Part shown: in pieces, positions 32,870 to 40,014 of the stretch
Layout of the letters: each line of letters opens with the position of its first letter
How positions within the stretch are numbered: the first letter of the stretch is position 1
Assembly: GCA_002404675.1 (NCBI GenBank)
Contig: DHKE01000071.1
Span: 4,212 to 53,070 of the forward strand
Length of the DNA stretch: 48,859 nt
Direction: 5' to 3'
Source: Porphyromonadaceae bacterium UBA4702
GTDB taxonomy: Bacteria > Bacteroidota > Bacteroidia > Bacteroidales > Muribaculaceae
Program-made: the position numbers and the translations under genes
The notes under the pieces: generated by a model
Told to the model about the DNA's origin: nothing
Databases searched by the model: none
Seen by the model: the letters and a program-made list of their open reading frames with translations, nothing else

Positions 32870-33241
32870 ATGACAATCACAGGAACAATCAAGCAGATAC
32901 TCCCCGAACAGAGCGGAGTGTCGAAAGCTGGGAAGAACTGGCGCAGACGCGACCAGATACTCGACATCACCGAAAACCCGCAGTACCCCAAGCTGCTCTG
33001 CTTCACCCTCATGAACGACCGCATCGACGCGGCCGGCATCGCCGAGGGGCAGCGCGTCACCATCGACTGCGACATCGACAGCCGCGAGTACAACGGACGC
33101 TGGTACACCTCCGTCACCGCATGGAGGGTAACGCCCGAAGCCGAAACGGCGGCGGCAACCACGGCAGCACCGCAGCAGCCAGCGCAGCCCGACAACTCCC
33201 TGCCGCCGTTGCAGCAGGACTTCGACCCCATACCCTTCTGA
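32870..33241 (+). CDS. SSB-like OB-fold protein (DUF3127-like)
   Basis: 123 residues. MTITGTIKQILPEQSGVSKA opens an OB-fold, with strands in RVTIDCDIDSREYNGRWYTS. A Gln/Pro/Ala linker leads to the ending DFDPIPF, close to the DDDIPF tip with which bacterial SSB proteins recruit partners. It probably covers single-stranded DNA for the phage replication and RecT systems. Confidence 0.75.
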   Translation: MTITGTIKQILPEQSGVSKAGKNWRRRDQILDITENPQYPKLLCFTLMNDRIDAAGIAEGQRVTIDCDIDSREYNGRWYTSVTAWRVTPEAETAAATTAAPQQPAQPDNSLPPLQQDFDPIPF

Positions 33242-33646
33242 AATCGCTGCCCCGATACAAAAATACTATACTACCATTTGTATTTTCGGGGGCGATACAA
33301 AAGTAGTATAGTATCATTTGTATTTTTCGAGCGATACAAAAATACAAGAGCATTTCGGCTGATACAAACGATACCTCTATGATAATGATAATGAATATGA
33401 TAATGATGACTCCTTACGGAGTCGTGTGTGAAACGCGCACGCACGCGCGTGGGCTACCGCCTCGGCGGTCTTCAATGGCGAAAACCGCGGCAACCGCAAG
33501 GCGGCAAAGGCGGCTCACGCCGCTGCCATATAAGGCAGCAGCCACGCCGTGGACGCACCCCGAAAAACAGGGGGGCGGCGCGGCGACGCGCAGAAACGCC
33601 CCGAATTTCGCGCCAACTACTCCGAAACGATAAACCATACCGCCGA
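33242..33646. other. Largest gene-free gap in the prophage; candidate second origin or control region
   Basis: 405 bases without a convincing gene. The left half is AT-rich and holds tandem 40-bp units and copy B of the composite element. The right half is GC-rich with hairpin GCTGCC-ATATAA-GGCAGC (33522-33539) and other inverted repeats. Frames across it have compositions unlike proteins. Confidence 0.6.
33254..33447 (+). repeat. Composite iteron/AT-rich/hairpin element, copy B
   Basis: GATACAAA starts at 33254, 33294, 33333 and 33361, with inverted TTTGTAT at 33277 and 33317. The first 79 bases are two tandem units of 40 and 39 bp, each with an ATACAAA/TTTGTAT dyad. Then come TGATAATGATAATGAA-like repeats (33380-33407), hairpin GACTCC-TTAC-GGAGTC (33408-33423) and CGCGCACGCACGCG (33434-33447). 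The order is as in copy A. Confidence 0.7.
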
Positions 33647-34009
33647 ATGAAGAAAACGCAACACAGAAGCCCGCAGACGGCAAAAACAGACCTTTTCACC
33701 GCGCTTATCCAGAGCGACCTCCACGTCCGCTGCGAAAAGGAGTACAAGTTCCACCCCACCAGACGCTGGCGGTTCGACTACGCGATACCACAGTTCCGCA
33801 TCGCCATCGAGATAGACGGCGGAGTGTGGACTGGCGGGCGGCACACGCGCCCGAAAGGCTATCTCGGCGACTTGGAAAAGTTTAACGCCGCTGCGGCAAT
33901 GGGCTGGGTCGTGCTGAAATTCACGCCAGCAACGCAGTATAAATCAGGCACTTTCAATATCATCAAAGAGACAATAAGCGTGTTAAAAGCAACAACTAAA
34001 ACTTCATAA
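33647..34009 (+). CDS. VSR/DUF559-like phage endonuclease
   Basis: 120 residues. RRWRFDYAIPQFRIAIEIDG and the downstream FNAAAAMGWVVLKFTP give the core of a small PD-(D/E)xK or VSR-like nuclease: Asp in FDYA and Glu in IEIDGG. Such phage proteins may resolve branched DNA. The start at 33647 (MKKTQHRSPQTAK) follows the large gap; a longer upstream frame overlies non-coding sequence. Confidence 0.78.
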   Translation: MKKTQHRSPQTAKTDLFTALIQSDLHVRCEKEYKFHPTRRWRFDYAIPQFRIAIEIDGGVWTGGRHTRPKGYLGDLEKFNAAAAMGWVVLKFTPATQYKSGTFNIIKETISVLKATTKTS

Positions 34010-34036
34010 AATTGCACCCAGCTCAAACACCCGTTT

Positions 34037-34044
34037 TAACTTTG
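34037..34044 (+). promoter_or_regulatory. Putative -7 box before the DUF4417 gene
   Basis: TAACTTTG with an ATTG 22 bases upstream. The leader contains a small hairpin AGACC-ACGA-GGTCT before the ATG at 34088, so a new transcription unit may start here. Confidence 0.5.
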
Positions 34045-34087
34045 CGCAAAAACGCGAGACCACGAGGTCTGGCGGCAACGACACGGC

Positions 34088-34705
34088 ATGAACACAACTG
34101 GATTTTACGACACGGAGGATGTCCTGTTCCCCAGCAACAACACGCTCGACATCCCTTGCCTGAGGATAGACCGGCAGGCAGGGCATCTGGCCGTCCCCCT
34201 TGCCGCATACGGCACTGGCAGGAAAATGGCGAAAGCGAAAACCGTCCACTTCTACGTGGACGACTACCGCTTCGACACCCTCTGGAAACTTCCTGCAAGA
34301 TTGCTTGCAACAGGGGCAACGGCAATCGTTGAACCGAACTTCTCGACATACGACACCATGCCCATGGCTCTCGGCCTCCAGTTCATCTACAAGAAGCGGT
34401 GGCTTGCGCGGTACTACCAGGAGAACGGCATTAACGTCTATGCCGACCTCAACGTCAGCAGCAAGTTCTACGGCTGCAACCGCCTCGGCATACCGACCGG
34501 GTACAACGCTTTCGCCACTCGCGGTTACGCTAAGATGACCGACAGGCTGGCGGCTGAACACGCCATTGCGAGCGACATCTCCGGCTGGGACTGCCCGAAC
34601 CTCATTGTGTACGGCGGCGGCAGGGAGATACAGGACTACTGCTGCAAGCACTCGCTCGTGTACATACACGACTTCATGACAGCTAAAACTGAGGACAATG
34701 GCTAA
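34088..34705 (+). CDS. DUF4417 phage protein
   Basis: 205 residues. VHFYVDDYRFDTLWKLPARL, then VEPNFSTYDTMPMALGLQFI and NRLGIPTGYNAFATRGY, match the DUF4417 family found in phages and plasmids. Its function is not established. It follows its own promoter box. The next gene starts within its last codons. Confidence 0.82.
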   Translation: MNTTGFYDTEDVLFPSNNTLDIPCLRIDRQAGHLAVPLAAYGTGRKMAKAKTVHFYVDDYRFDTLWKLPARLLATGATAIVEPNFSTYDTMPMALGLQFIYKKRWLARYYQENGINVYADLNVSSKFYGCNRLGIPTGYNAFATRGYAKMTDRLAAEHAIASDISGWDCPNLIVYGGGREIQDYCCKHSLVYIHDFMTAKTEDNG

Positions 34706-35192
34706 GGAATCAGGCAGCAACAGAAGCTCCTCGTGGAGCGGCAATCCGTATTCCGTCAATGGTGTACGCAAGGAATATAACGATTTGCCCCAAGACCGAA
34801 AGAACTACATCAGGGGGCTGTCACGGCGCGTCGGGAAGGAGATGTGGGAAAACCTGAAGGACAAATCCGTCAGCCACACAGCGGACGGACGGAGCATCAG
34901 AATCGAGTTTGACCACAAAGGGGTTGACCATGTGGCGAGGGACGCTATGATTATACTAAGCGGCAAATACCTGAGCAAGCAGTCAATGGTGAACATCCAC
35001 CACGTCCTCGCCAACTCAACATACATCCCGACATCTCACAAAATATCCCATGTGCGTTCAGACGCACGCACCCTGTGGTTCAAATACAAGGACAACCAAG
35101 GGAGAGGCATATACTTTTCAGTCGCCCACAATCCAAATGCTGAAAAGCCTTACACGCTTTACTCAGTCTCGGACAATCCGCCAAGCGGATAA
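34698..35192 (+). CDS. Barnase/EndoU/ColicinE5-like phage nuclease candidate
   Basis: 164 residues. A Ser/Asn-rich N-terminus precedes a compact alpha-beta region with VNIHHVLANSTYIPTSHKIS, then HVRSDARTLWFKYKDNQGRG and IYFSVAHNPNAEKPYTLYSV. The pattern resembles the phage-Barnase-EndoU-ColicinE5/D-RelE-like nuclease domain of large polyvalent phage proteins, though here stand-alone. Active-site residues are not assigned with confidence; it could instead be structural. Confidence 0.55.
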   Translation: MAKESGSNRSSSWSGNPYSVNGVRKEYNDLPQDRKNYIRGLSRRVGKEMWENLKDKSVSHTADGRSIRIEFDHKGVDHVARDAMIILSGKYLSKQSMVNIHHVLANSTYIPTSHKISHVRSDARTLWFKYKDNQGRGIYFSVAHNPNAEKPYTLYSVSDNPPSG

Positions 35193-35233
35193 AAAAAGAA
35201 GCCGGGACACAACACCGGAATACCGATCCGGCT
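35191..35233 (-). terminator. Intrinsic terminator of the candidate small RNA
   Basis: Minus-strand AGCCGG (35233-35228) pairs with CCGGCT (35205-35200), followed by TCTTTTTTTA. It overlaps the stop codon of the gene ending at 35192. Confidence 0.7.
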
Positions 35234-35333
35234 GTCTCCCGACGAAACCTAAGACGTACCAACTTCGAGGCACCCACCTTTGCAGATGAGGGTTGGAGTA
35301 ATAATAAGCCCCACGCTTTCCAAGCGCTTCTTT
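35191..35333 (-). ncRNA. Candidate prophage small RNA on the minus strand
   Basis: About 143 bases between a good promoter (35339-35370) and an intrinsic terminator (35191-35233). Predicted helices are CGCTT-GGA-AAGCG near the 5' end, a CCAAC/GTTGG closed arm with an inner CCC/GGG helix, and CCGGA/TCCGG nested inside a GGGA-containing arm that competes with the terminator stem. No convincing reading frame. It is antisense to the gap before the methyltransferase gene. Confidence 0.55.
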
Positions 35334-35338
35334 GACTG

Positions 35339-35370
35339 CAAAGTTAGCAACTAAATACCACACAACCAAA
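35339..35370 (-). promoter_or_regulatory. Promoter of the candidate small RNA
   Basis: Minus-strand TTTG (35370-35367), 20 bases, then TAACTTTG (35346-35339): a full match to the consensus layout, pointing away from the methyltransferase gene. Confidence 0.7.
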
Positions 35371-35371
35371 T

Positions 35372-36805
35372 ATGCAGACAGAAAAAGTCCCGCTGAAAAG
35401 CGTCAACACCAACAAAGACAACCCGCGCAAGATTGACAAGGCGCAGTTCGACCGCCTCGTCATCTCGCTGCTCGTGTTCCCCGAAATGCAGCAGCTCCGC
35501 CCCATTGTCGTGGACGAGACAGGCACTGCCCTCGGCGGCAACATGCGGTACCGCGCTCTGACAGCAATCGCGCAGAAGAAGACCGCCGCTAACATCGCCG
35601 ACACCCTCCGCGACAGCCGCGACTTCGCCAAGAAGACACCCCAGCAGCAGAAGCGGCTGCTCGACTACTGGGAGCAGTGGCTCGCCAGTCCGACCGCGAC
35701 CATTGTCCGCGCCGAGACGCTCACGCCCGAGCAGAAGCGCGAGTTCATCATCAAGGACAACGTCTCTTTCGGCGACTGGGACGAGGAGATACTGCTCGCC
35801 GACTTCGACATGGCTGACCTCGAAGACTGGGGATTTACAGACCTCGACGACCTCGGCGTTGAACTGCCGGTGGACGACACGGAAGCCGAGGAGGACGACT
35901 TCACGGACGAAGACGCGGAGGATGCGCCGACGCGGTGCAGCCCCGGCGACATCTGGCGGCTCGGCGACCACGTCCTCATGTGCGGCGACAGCACCAAGGC
36001 GAACGACGTTGCAAGGCTCATGGACGGTGTCAGTGCCGACCTGCTGCTCACAGACCCTCCGTACAACGTCGATTACAGCGGCAAAAACGAGATGCTCAAC
36101 AAAGCAGACAAAGGCAACCGCGTACAAAAGGCCATAGCCAACGACAGGATGTCCGATGCAGCTTTTGAAGCATTCCTGACCGCGGCTTTCGAGTCCGCAA
36201 ACCAAGCGATGAAGCCCGGTGCGGCTTTCTATATCTGGCACGCAGACTCGAAAGGGCTTGCATTCCGTCAAGCACTCTCAAACGCAGGTCTGACGCTTCG
36301 CGAAAATCTTGTATGGGTAAAAAACGCGATTGTCCTCGGTCGCCAGGACTACCAGTGGAAGCACGAGCCGTGCCTGTACGGCTGGAAAGACGGCGCGGCT
36401 CACTACTTCGTTGACGACCGCAGCCAAAGCACCGCCATAGAGGACGCGGCGGTCGATTACCGCAAGCTCAAGAAGGAGGAGCTGCTCAAGGTTGTGCTGG
36501 AACTGACCTCGCCGAGGGTCGCCACGACCGTAATCTACGAGAACAAGCCCTCGCGCAGCGACATCCACCCGACAATGAAGCCGGTGAAGCTGATGGCTCG
36601 ATTAATCAAGAACAGCAGCAAGCCGGGGCAGACAGTCCTCGACCTGTTCGGAGGAAGCGGCACGACGCTGATTGCTTGCGAACAGCTCAAGCGCAAGTGC
36701 TGCATGATGGAGTTCGACCCGAAATACTGCGACGCTATCCTCGCCCGGTGGGAGAAGCTCACTGGCAGGGAAGCCGAACTGGCAAGCCGTGGCAGCAACG
36801 AATAA
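35372..36805 (+). CDS. ParB-like nuclease domain fused to a DNA adenine/cytosine-N4 methyltransferase
   Basis: 477 residues. The first 100 show the ParB/Srx-type fold (DNPRKIDKAQFDRL, then RPIVVDETGTALGGNMRYRA). The methyltransferase follows, with catalytic TDPPYNVDYSG at about 226 and the SAM motif DLFGGSGTT at about 424, the order of beta-class enzymes. It would methylate adenine or cytosine amino groups, probably to protect phage DNA. It directly precedes the terminase genes, common for such fusions in phages. Target sequence unknown. Confidence 0.92.
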   Translation: MQTEKVPLKSVNTNKDNPRKIDKAQFDRLVISLLVFPEMQQLRPIVVDETGTALGGNMRYRALTAIAQKKTAANIADTLRDSRDFAKKTPQQQKRLLDYWEQWLASPTATIVRAETLTPEQKREFIIKDNVSFGDWDEEILLADFDMADLEDWGFTDLDDLGVELPVDDTEAEEDDFTDEDAEDAPTRCSPGDIWRLGDHVLMCGDSTKANDVARLMDGVSADLLLTDPPYNVDYSGKNEMLNKADKGNRVQKAIANDRMSDAAFEAFLTAAFESANQAMKPGAAFYIWHADSKGLAFRQALSNAGLTLRENLVWVKNAIVLGRQDYQWKHEPCLYGWKDGAAHYFVDDRSQSTAIEDAAVDYRKLKKEELLKVVLELTSPRVATTVIYENKPSRSDIHPTMKPVKLMARLIKNSSKPGQTVLDLFGGSGTTLIACEQLKRKCCMMEFDPKYCDAILARWEKLTGREAELASRGSNE

Positions 36806-36824
36806 CCCAAAAACAAAGCAACGA

Positions 36825-37328
36825 ATGGCAAATCCAAAGGGCAATCCGCAAAACCTATTGCCGCCGATACGGCCGGGCGAGACGCGCAATCCGCGAGGAT
36901 GCTCTGCCAAGGCCCGCGCACGAAAGGCGGAGAAAGACCGCCTCGCAGCCTTGCGCCGCGCCGTGTTCGGCAAAAAGGGAAACCCCGACCGCACGCTCGC
37001 CCCGGCGCTCCTCGCCGACGGCTTCAACGCCTCCAAGGACGAACTCAAGGCTCTCCTCTCGCACGAGGACGCGCCCCTCGGCGTGCGCATGATGCTCAAC
37101 GAGATAACGAAGAACCCCGACTTCGCCCTCAAGGTCTACAACACCATATACGGCAAGGACACGCCGCAGAAGGTCGAGCATACCGGCAAGGACGGCTCGC
37201 CGCTCGTGCCGCAGCCGCTGACAATAGAAATCATCGACAGCCGCGAGCAGGTGGACACCCCTGACGACACCCCTGACGAACTGACGACACAGAATGGCGA
37301 AAATCCAGACCACGCGGATATTCCGTGA
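36825..37328 (+). CDS. Terminase small-subunit-like protein (DUF5681 N-terminus)
   Basis: 167 residues. NPKGNPQNLLPPIRPGETRN, then PRGCSAKARARKAE, resembles the DUF5681 motif found in many phage small terminases. The middle is helical; the tail is acidic with repeated Thr-Pro-Asp-Asp. It overlaps the large subunit start by 35 bases. Small terminases recognise packaging sites on DNA; assignment rests on position and the motif. Confidence 0.75.
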   Translation: MANPKGNPQNLLPPIRPGETRNPRGCSAKARARKAEKDRLAALRRAVFGKKGNPDRTLAPALLADGFNASKDELKALLSHEDAPLGVRMMLNEITKNPDFALKVYNTIYGKDTPQKVEHTGKDGSPLVPQPLTIEIIDSREQVDTPDDTPDELTTQNGENPDHADIP

Positions 37329-38481
37329 CATCAGCAACGCCGTGGCGAAGGGCTTCACAACCGTGTCGCTGCAAGGCTCGGCGCGTTCCTCCAAGACGTA
37401 CAACGTGCTGATCTGGCTCATCGCCCACTGCATGAGCAACCCCGGCACACGCCTGAGCATCGTCCGCGCTACGCTCCCGGCTATCAAAGGCTCGGTGCTG
37501 GTGGACTTCAAGGAGATACTCCAGCGAATGGGAATATACGACGAGCGGCGAATGAACAAGAGCGAGCTCATATACCGCTTCGCTAACGGCAGCTGGGCGG
37601 AGTTCTTCAGCACCGACAGCGAGCAGAAGCTGCGCGGACGAAAGCGCGACGTGCTGTTCGTCAACGAGGCTAACGAACTCGGCTTCATCGAGTGGCAGCA
37701 GCTCAAGATGCGCACCACGCGCCTGAGCATCATCGACTACAACCCCTCGTTCAGCGACGAACACTGGATATGCGCGGCGGTCAACAAAGACCCGCGCACG
37801 CTGCACAGCGTAACCACGTACCGCGACAACCCCTTCCTCGAACAGACCGTCATCGACGAAATCGAGAGCCTCCGCGACAAGAACCAGTCGCTCTGGCAGG
37901 TCTACGGCCTGGGGCAGCAAGCGCTCATCGAGGGGCTGGTCTTCAAGCGGTTCGACACCGTCGACAAGATACCCCAGCACATACGCCGCCGCTGGGTGGG
38001 CATGGACTTCGGCTTCACAAACGACCCCACGGCGATATGCGAGGTCGCCGTGGAGGGCGACACCCTCTACATCGACGAGATAGCGTACCGCACGCAGATG
38101 CTCTCCTCCGACATCATCGCCGTCCTCAAGGCCGAAGCCCCGGCGGCAAGGATAATCTCGGAGAGCGCAGACCCGCGGCTGATACAGGAGATATACCGCG
38201 CCGGCATAGACATCCACCCCGTCCGCAAGTTCCCCGGAAGCGTCGAGGCTGGCCTTGCCAAGATGCAGGAGTTCCGCCTCGCCGTGACGCGCCGCAGCGC
38301 AAACGTGGCTAAGGAGCTGCGCAACTACACATACCGCCAGGACAAGGAGGGGAAGTGGCTCAACGTCCCCATTGACTGCTACAACCACGCAATAGACGCG
38401 GTGCGATACGTGGTAATGGAGCAGCTCATGGCGGGCAAGCCCAGGACGATTGACACGGCGCGGCTGCAGCGGCTCGTGTAA
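37294..38481 (+). CDS. Terminase large subunit
   Basis: 395 residues. The ATPase half has the variant P-loop SARSSKTYNVL and Walker B DVLFVNEANELGF. The nuclease half has GMDFGFTNDPTA, the second acidic site SADPRLIQEI and the third CYNHAIDAVRYV. This is a phage terminase_3 type motor that cuts and pumps DNA into the procapsid. Length is typical. Confidence 0.94.
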   Translation: MAKIQTTRIFRDISNAVAKGFTTVSLQGSARSSKTYNVLIWLIAHCMSNPGTRLSIVRATLPAIKGSVLVDFKEILQRMGIYDERRMNKSELIYRFANGSWAEFFSTDSEQKLRGRKRDVLFVNEANELGFIEWQQLKMRTTRLSIIDYNPSFSDEHWICAAVNKDPRTLHSVTTYRDNPFLEQTVIDEIESLRDKNQSLWQVYGLGQQALIEGLVFKRFDTVDKIPQHIRRRWVGMDFGFTNDPTAICEVAVEGDTLYIDEIAYRTQMLSSDIIAVLKAEAPAARIISESADPRLIQEIYRAGIDIHPVRKFPGSVEAGLAKMQEFRLAVTRRSANVAKELRNYTYRQDKEGKWLNVPIDCYNHAIDAVRYVVMEQLMAGKPRTIDTARLQRLV

Positions 38482-38548
38482 GCGGCAAGCCGCCAGCATA
38501 TACAGACAACCCAAACAACATCACAACAACCCGAAAAACAACTACGAC

Positions 38549-39940
38549 ATGGCAGACATCAAGGAAATCCTCGGCTCGAAGATGACCGAGAAGGAGCGCA
38601 TCGAGGCTCTGATGCAGAAGACAGTGACCGTACCCGTATGGGGTGGCCCTCGAGGGCTGGTCAACGAGTACGACCCGCGAAAGCACCCGGTGATGGACAG
38701 GGCGCACTACCGCGACCTCGTCCGCGACAACGGCGTGGAACACGTCACGCGAATAACGCTCGACCTGCAGCGGCTCGCCGCTAAGCGCATGGGCGAGCTG
38801 GTCTGCGGAATACCCGTCAAGCGCGTGTGCAAGCCTGAGAACGACACCCAGAAGCAGATAGCGGCATACCTCGAAGCGGTGTTCACGCGCAACCGCATCG
38901 ACAGCGTAAACACCGACCGCTGCCACCGCCTGTTCGCCGGCTGCGAGATATTCACCCTCTGGTACGCCGTGGCGCAGCGCAACACCCTCTACGGCTTCGA
39001 CAGCCCCCTGAAGCTCCGCTGCCGCACGTTCAGCCCCATGCTCGGCGACGAGCTGTACCCTTTCTTTGACGAGTACGGCGACATGACGGCGATGAGCATC
39101 GCTTACACGCGCGAGGTCGGCGACAAGAGCGTCCGCTACTTCGACAGCTACACTGCCGACCGCCACATCAAGTGGGGCAACGCATCGGGGCAGTGGGAGC
39201 GCGTCGAGGACGAAATCACGACGCTGCTCAAGATACCGGGCGTGTACGCATACCGCCCCACCCCTGTATGGGAGGACACCTCGCGCATCGTCTGGGAAAT
39301 GGAGTGGGCATTGTCGCGCAACGGCAACTACCTGCGCGAGAACAGCAAGCCGCGCTTCGTGGTATACGCCGACGAGATAATATCATACGGCGACGAGAAG
39401 AGCAGCAACCAGGAGTTCAAGAGCGTCATGCAGTACCCCACAGGCGCAAGGGCGGAGTACATCACATGGTCACAGGCAACGGAAAGCCTCAAGTACCACA
39501 TCGACACTCTCCGAAGCCTCTTCTTCACGCAGCTCCAGCTGCCAGACTGGTCATACGAGAAGATGAGCCAGCAAGCCCTTTCGGGCGAGAGCCGCAAGCA
39601 GATGTTCATCGACGCGGAACTCAAGGTGCAGGACGAGAGCGGGCGGCTGCTGGAGTTCTTCGACCGCGAGGTGAACGTGGTCAAGGCGTTCCTCAAGCTG
39701 ATGCTCGGGGCGCGATACCACGCCGACATCGACGCGCTCCGCGTTGACAACGTCATAACACCCTACCGCATCGGCGACCGCAAGGAGCAGGTCGAGGTGC
39801 TGATGACCGCCAACGGCAACAAGCCCATAATGTCGCAGCGCGAGAGCATCGAGCAGTACGGCATGAGCGACGACGTGGAGCAGACCATGCGCGAAATCGC
39901 CGAGGAGGGGAAAGCGGACAGCTTCGACCTCACCGAATAG
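38549..39940 (+). CDS. Portal protein (SPP1 gp6-like)
   Basis: 463 residues. The start at 38549 gives MADIKEILGSKMTEKERIEA. ITLDLQRLAAKRMGELVCGI, then YDSYTADRHIKWG-like DSYTADRHIKWGNASGQWER, and the long helical end VNVVKAFLKLMLGARYHADI, fit phage_prot_Gp6 portals. It forms the dodecameric DNA entry ring. Position between terminase and head morphogenesis gene supports it. Confidence 0.88.
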   Translation: MADIKEILGSKMTEKERIEALMQKTVTVPVWGGPRGLVNEYDPRKHPVMDRAHYRDLVRDNGVEHVTRITLDLQRLAAKRMGELVCGIPVKRVCKPENDTQKQIAAYLEAVFTRNRIDSVNTDRCHRLFAGCEIFTLWYAVAQRNTLYGFDSPLKLRCRTFSPMLGDELYPFFDEYGDMTAMSIAYTREVGDKSVRYFDSYTADRHIKWGNASGQWERVEDEITTLLKIPGVYAYRPTPVWEDTSRIVWEMEWALSRNGNYLRENSKPRFVVYADEIISYGDEKSSNQEFKSVMQYPTGARAEYITWSQATESLKYHIDTLRSLFFTQLQLPDWSYEKMSQQALSGESRKQMFIDAELKVQDESGRLLEFFDREVNVVKAFLKLMLGARYHADIDALRVDNVITPYRIGDRKEQVEVLMTANGNKPIMSQRESIEQYGMSDDVEQTMREIAEEGKADSFDLTE

Positions 39941-40014
39941 CGCACCGGGCCACGGCAGACACCCTCTCTCCTCCCCCTCACCGACCATATCCGAACCCCT
40001 GACAGCGAAAGGCA

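Noticed and set aside
33379..33633. 84-codon frame in the 33.2-33.6 kb gap starting MIMIMNMIMM
   Set aside because: It is a translation of the TGATAA repeats and the conserved hairpin; no ribosome site and no protein-like sequence.
35163..35369. Protein encoded leftward in the 35.2-35.35 kb gap
   Set aside because: It would start with TTG upstream of the -7 box used by the same strand, so the start would not be transcribed; a structured RNA explains the stretch better.
37231..38514. 427-codon antisense frame opposite the large terminase
   Set aside because: Terminase motifs are intact on the plus strand; the antisense product is a Val/Glu/His-rich artefact.
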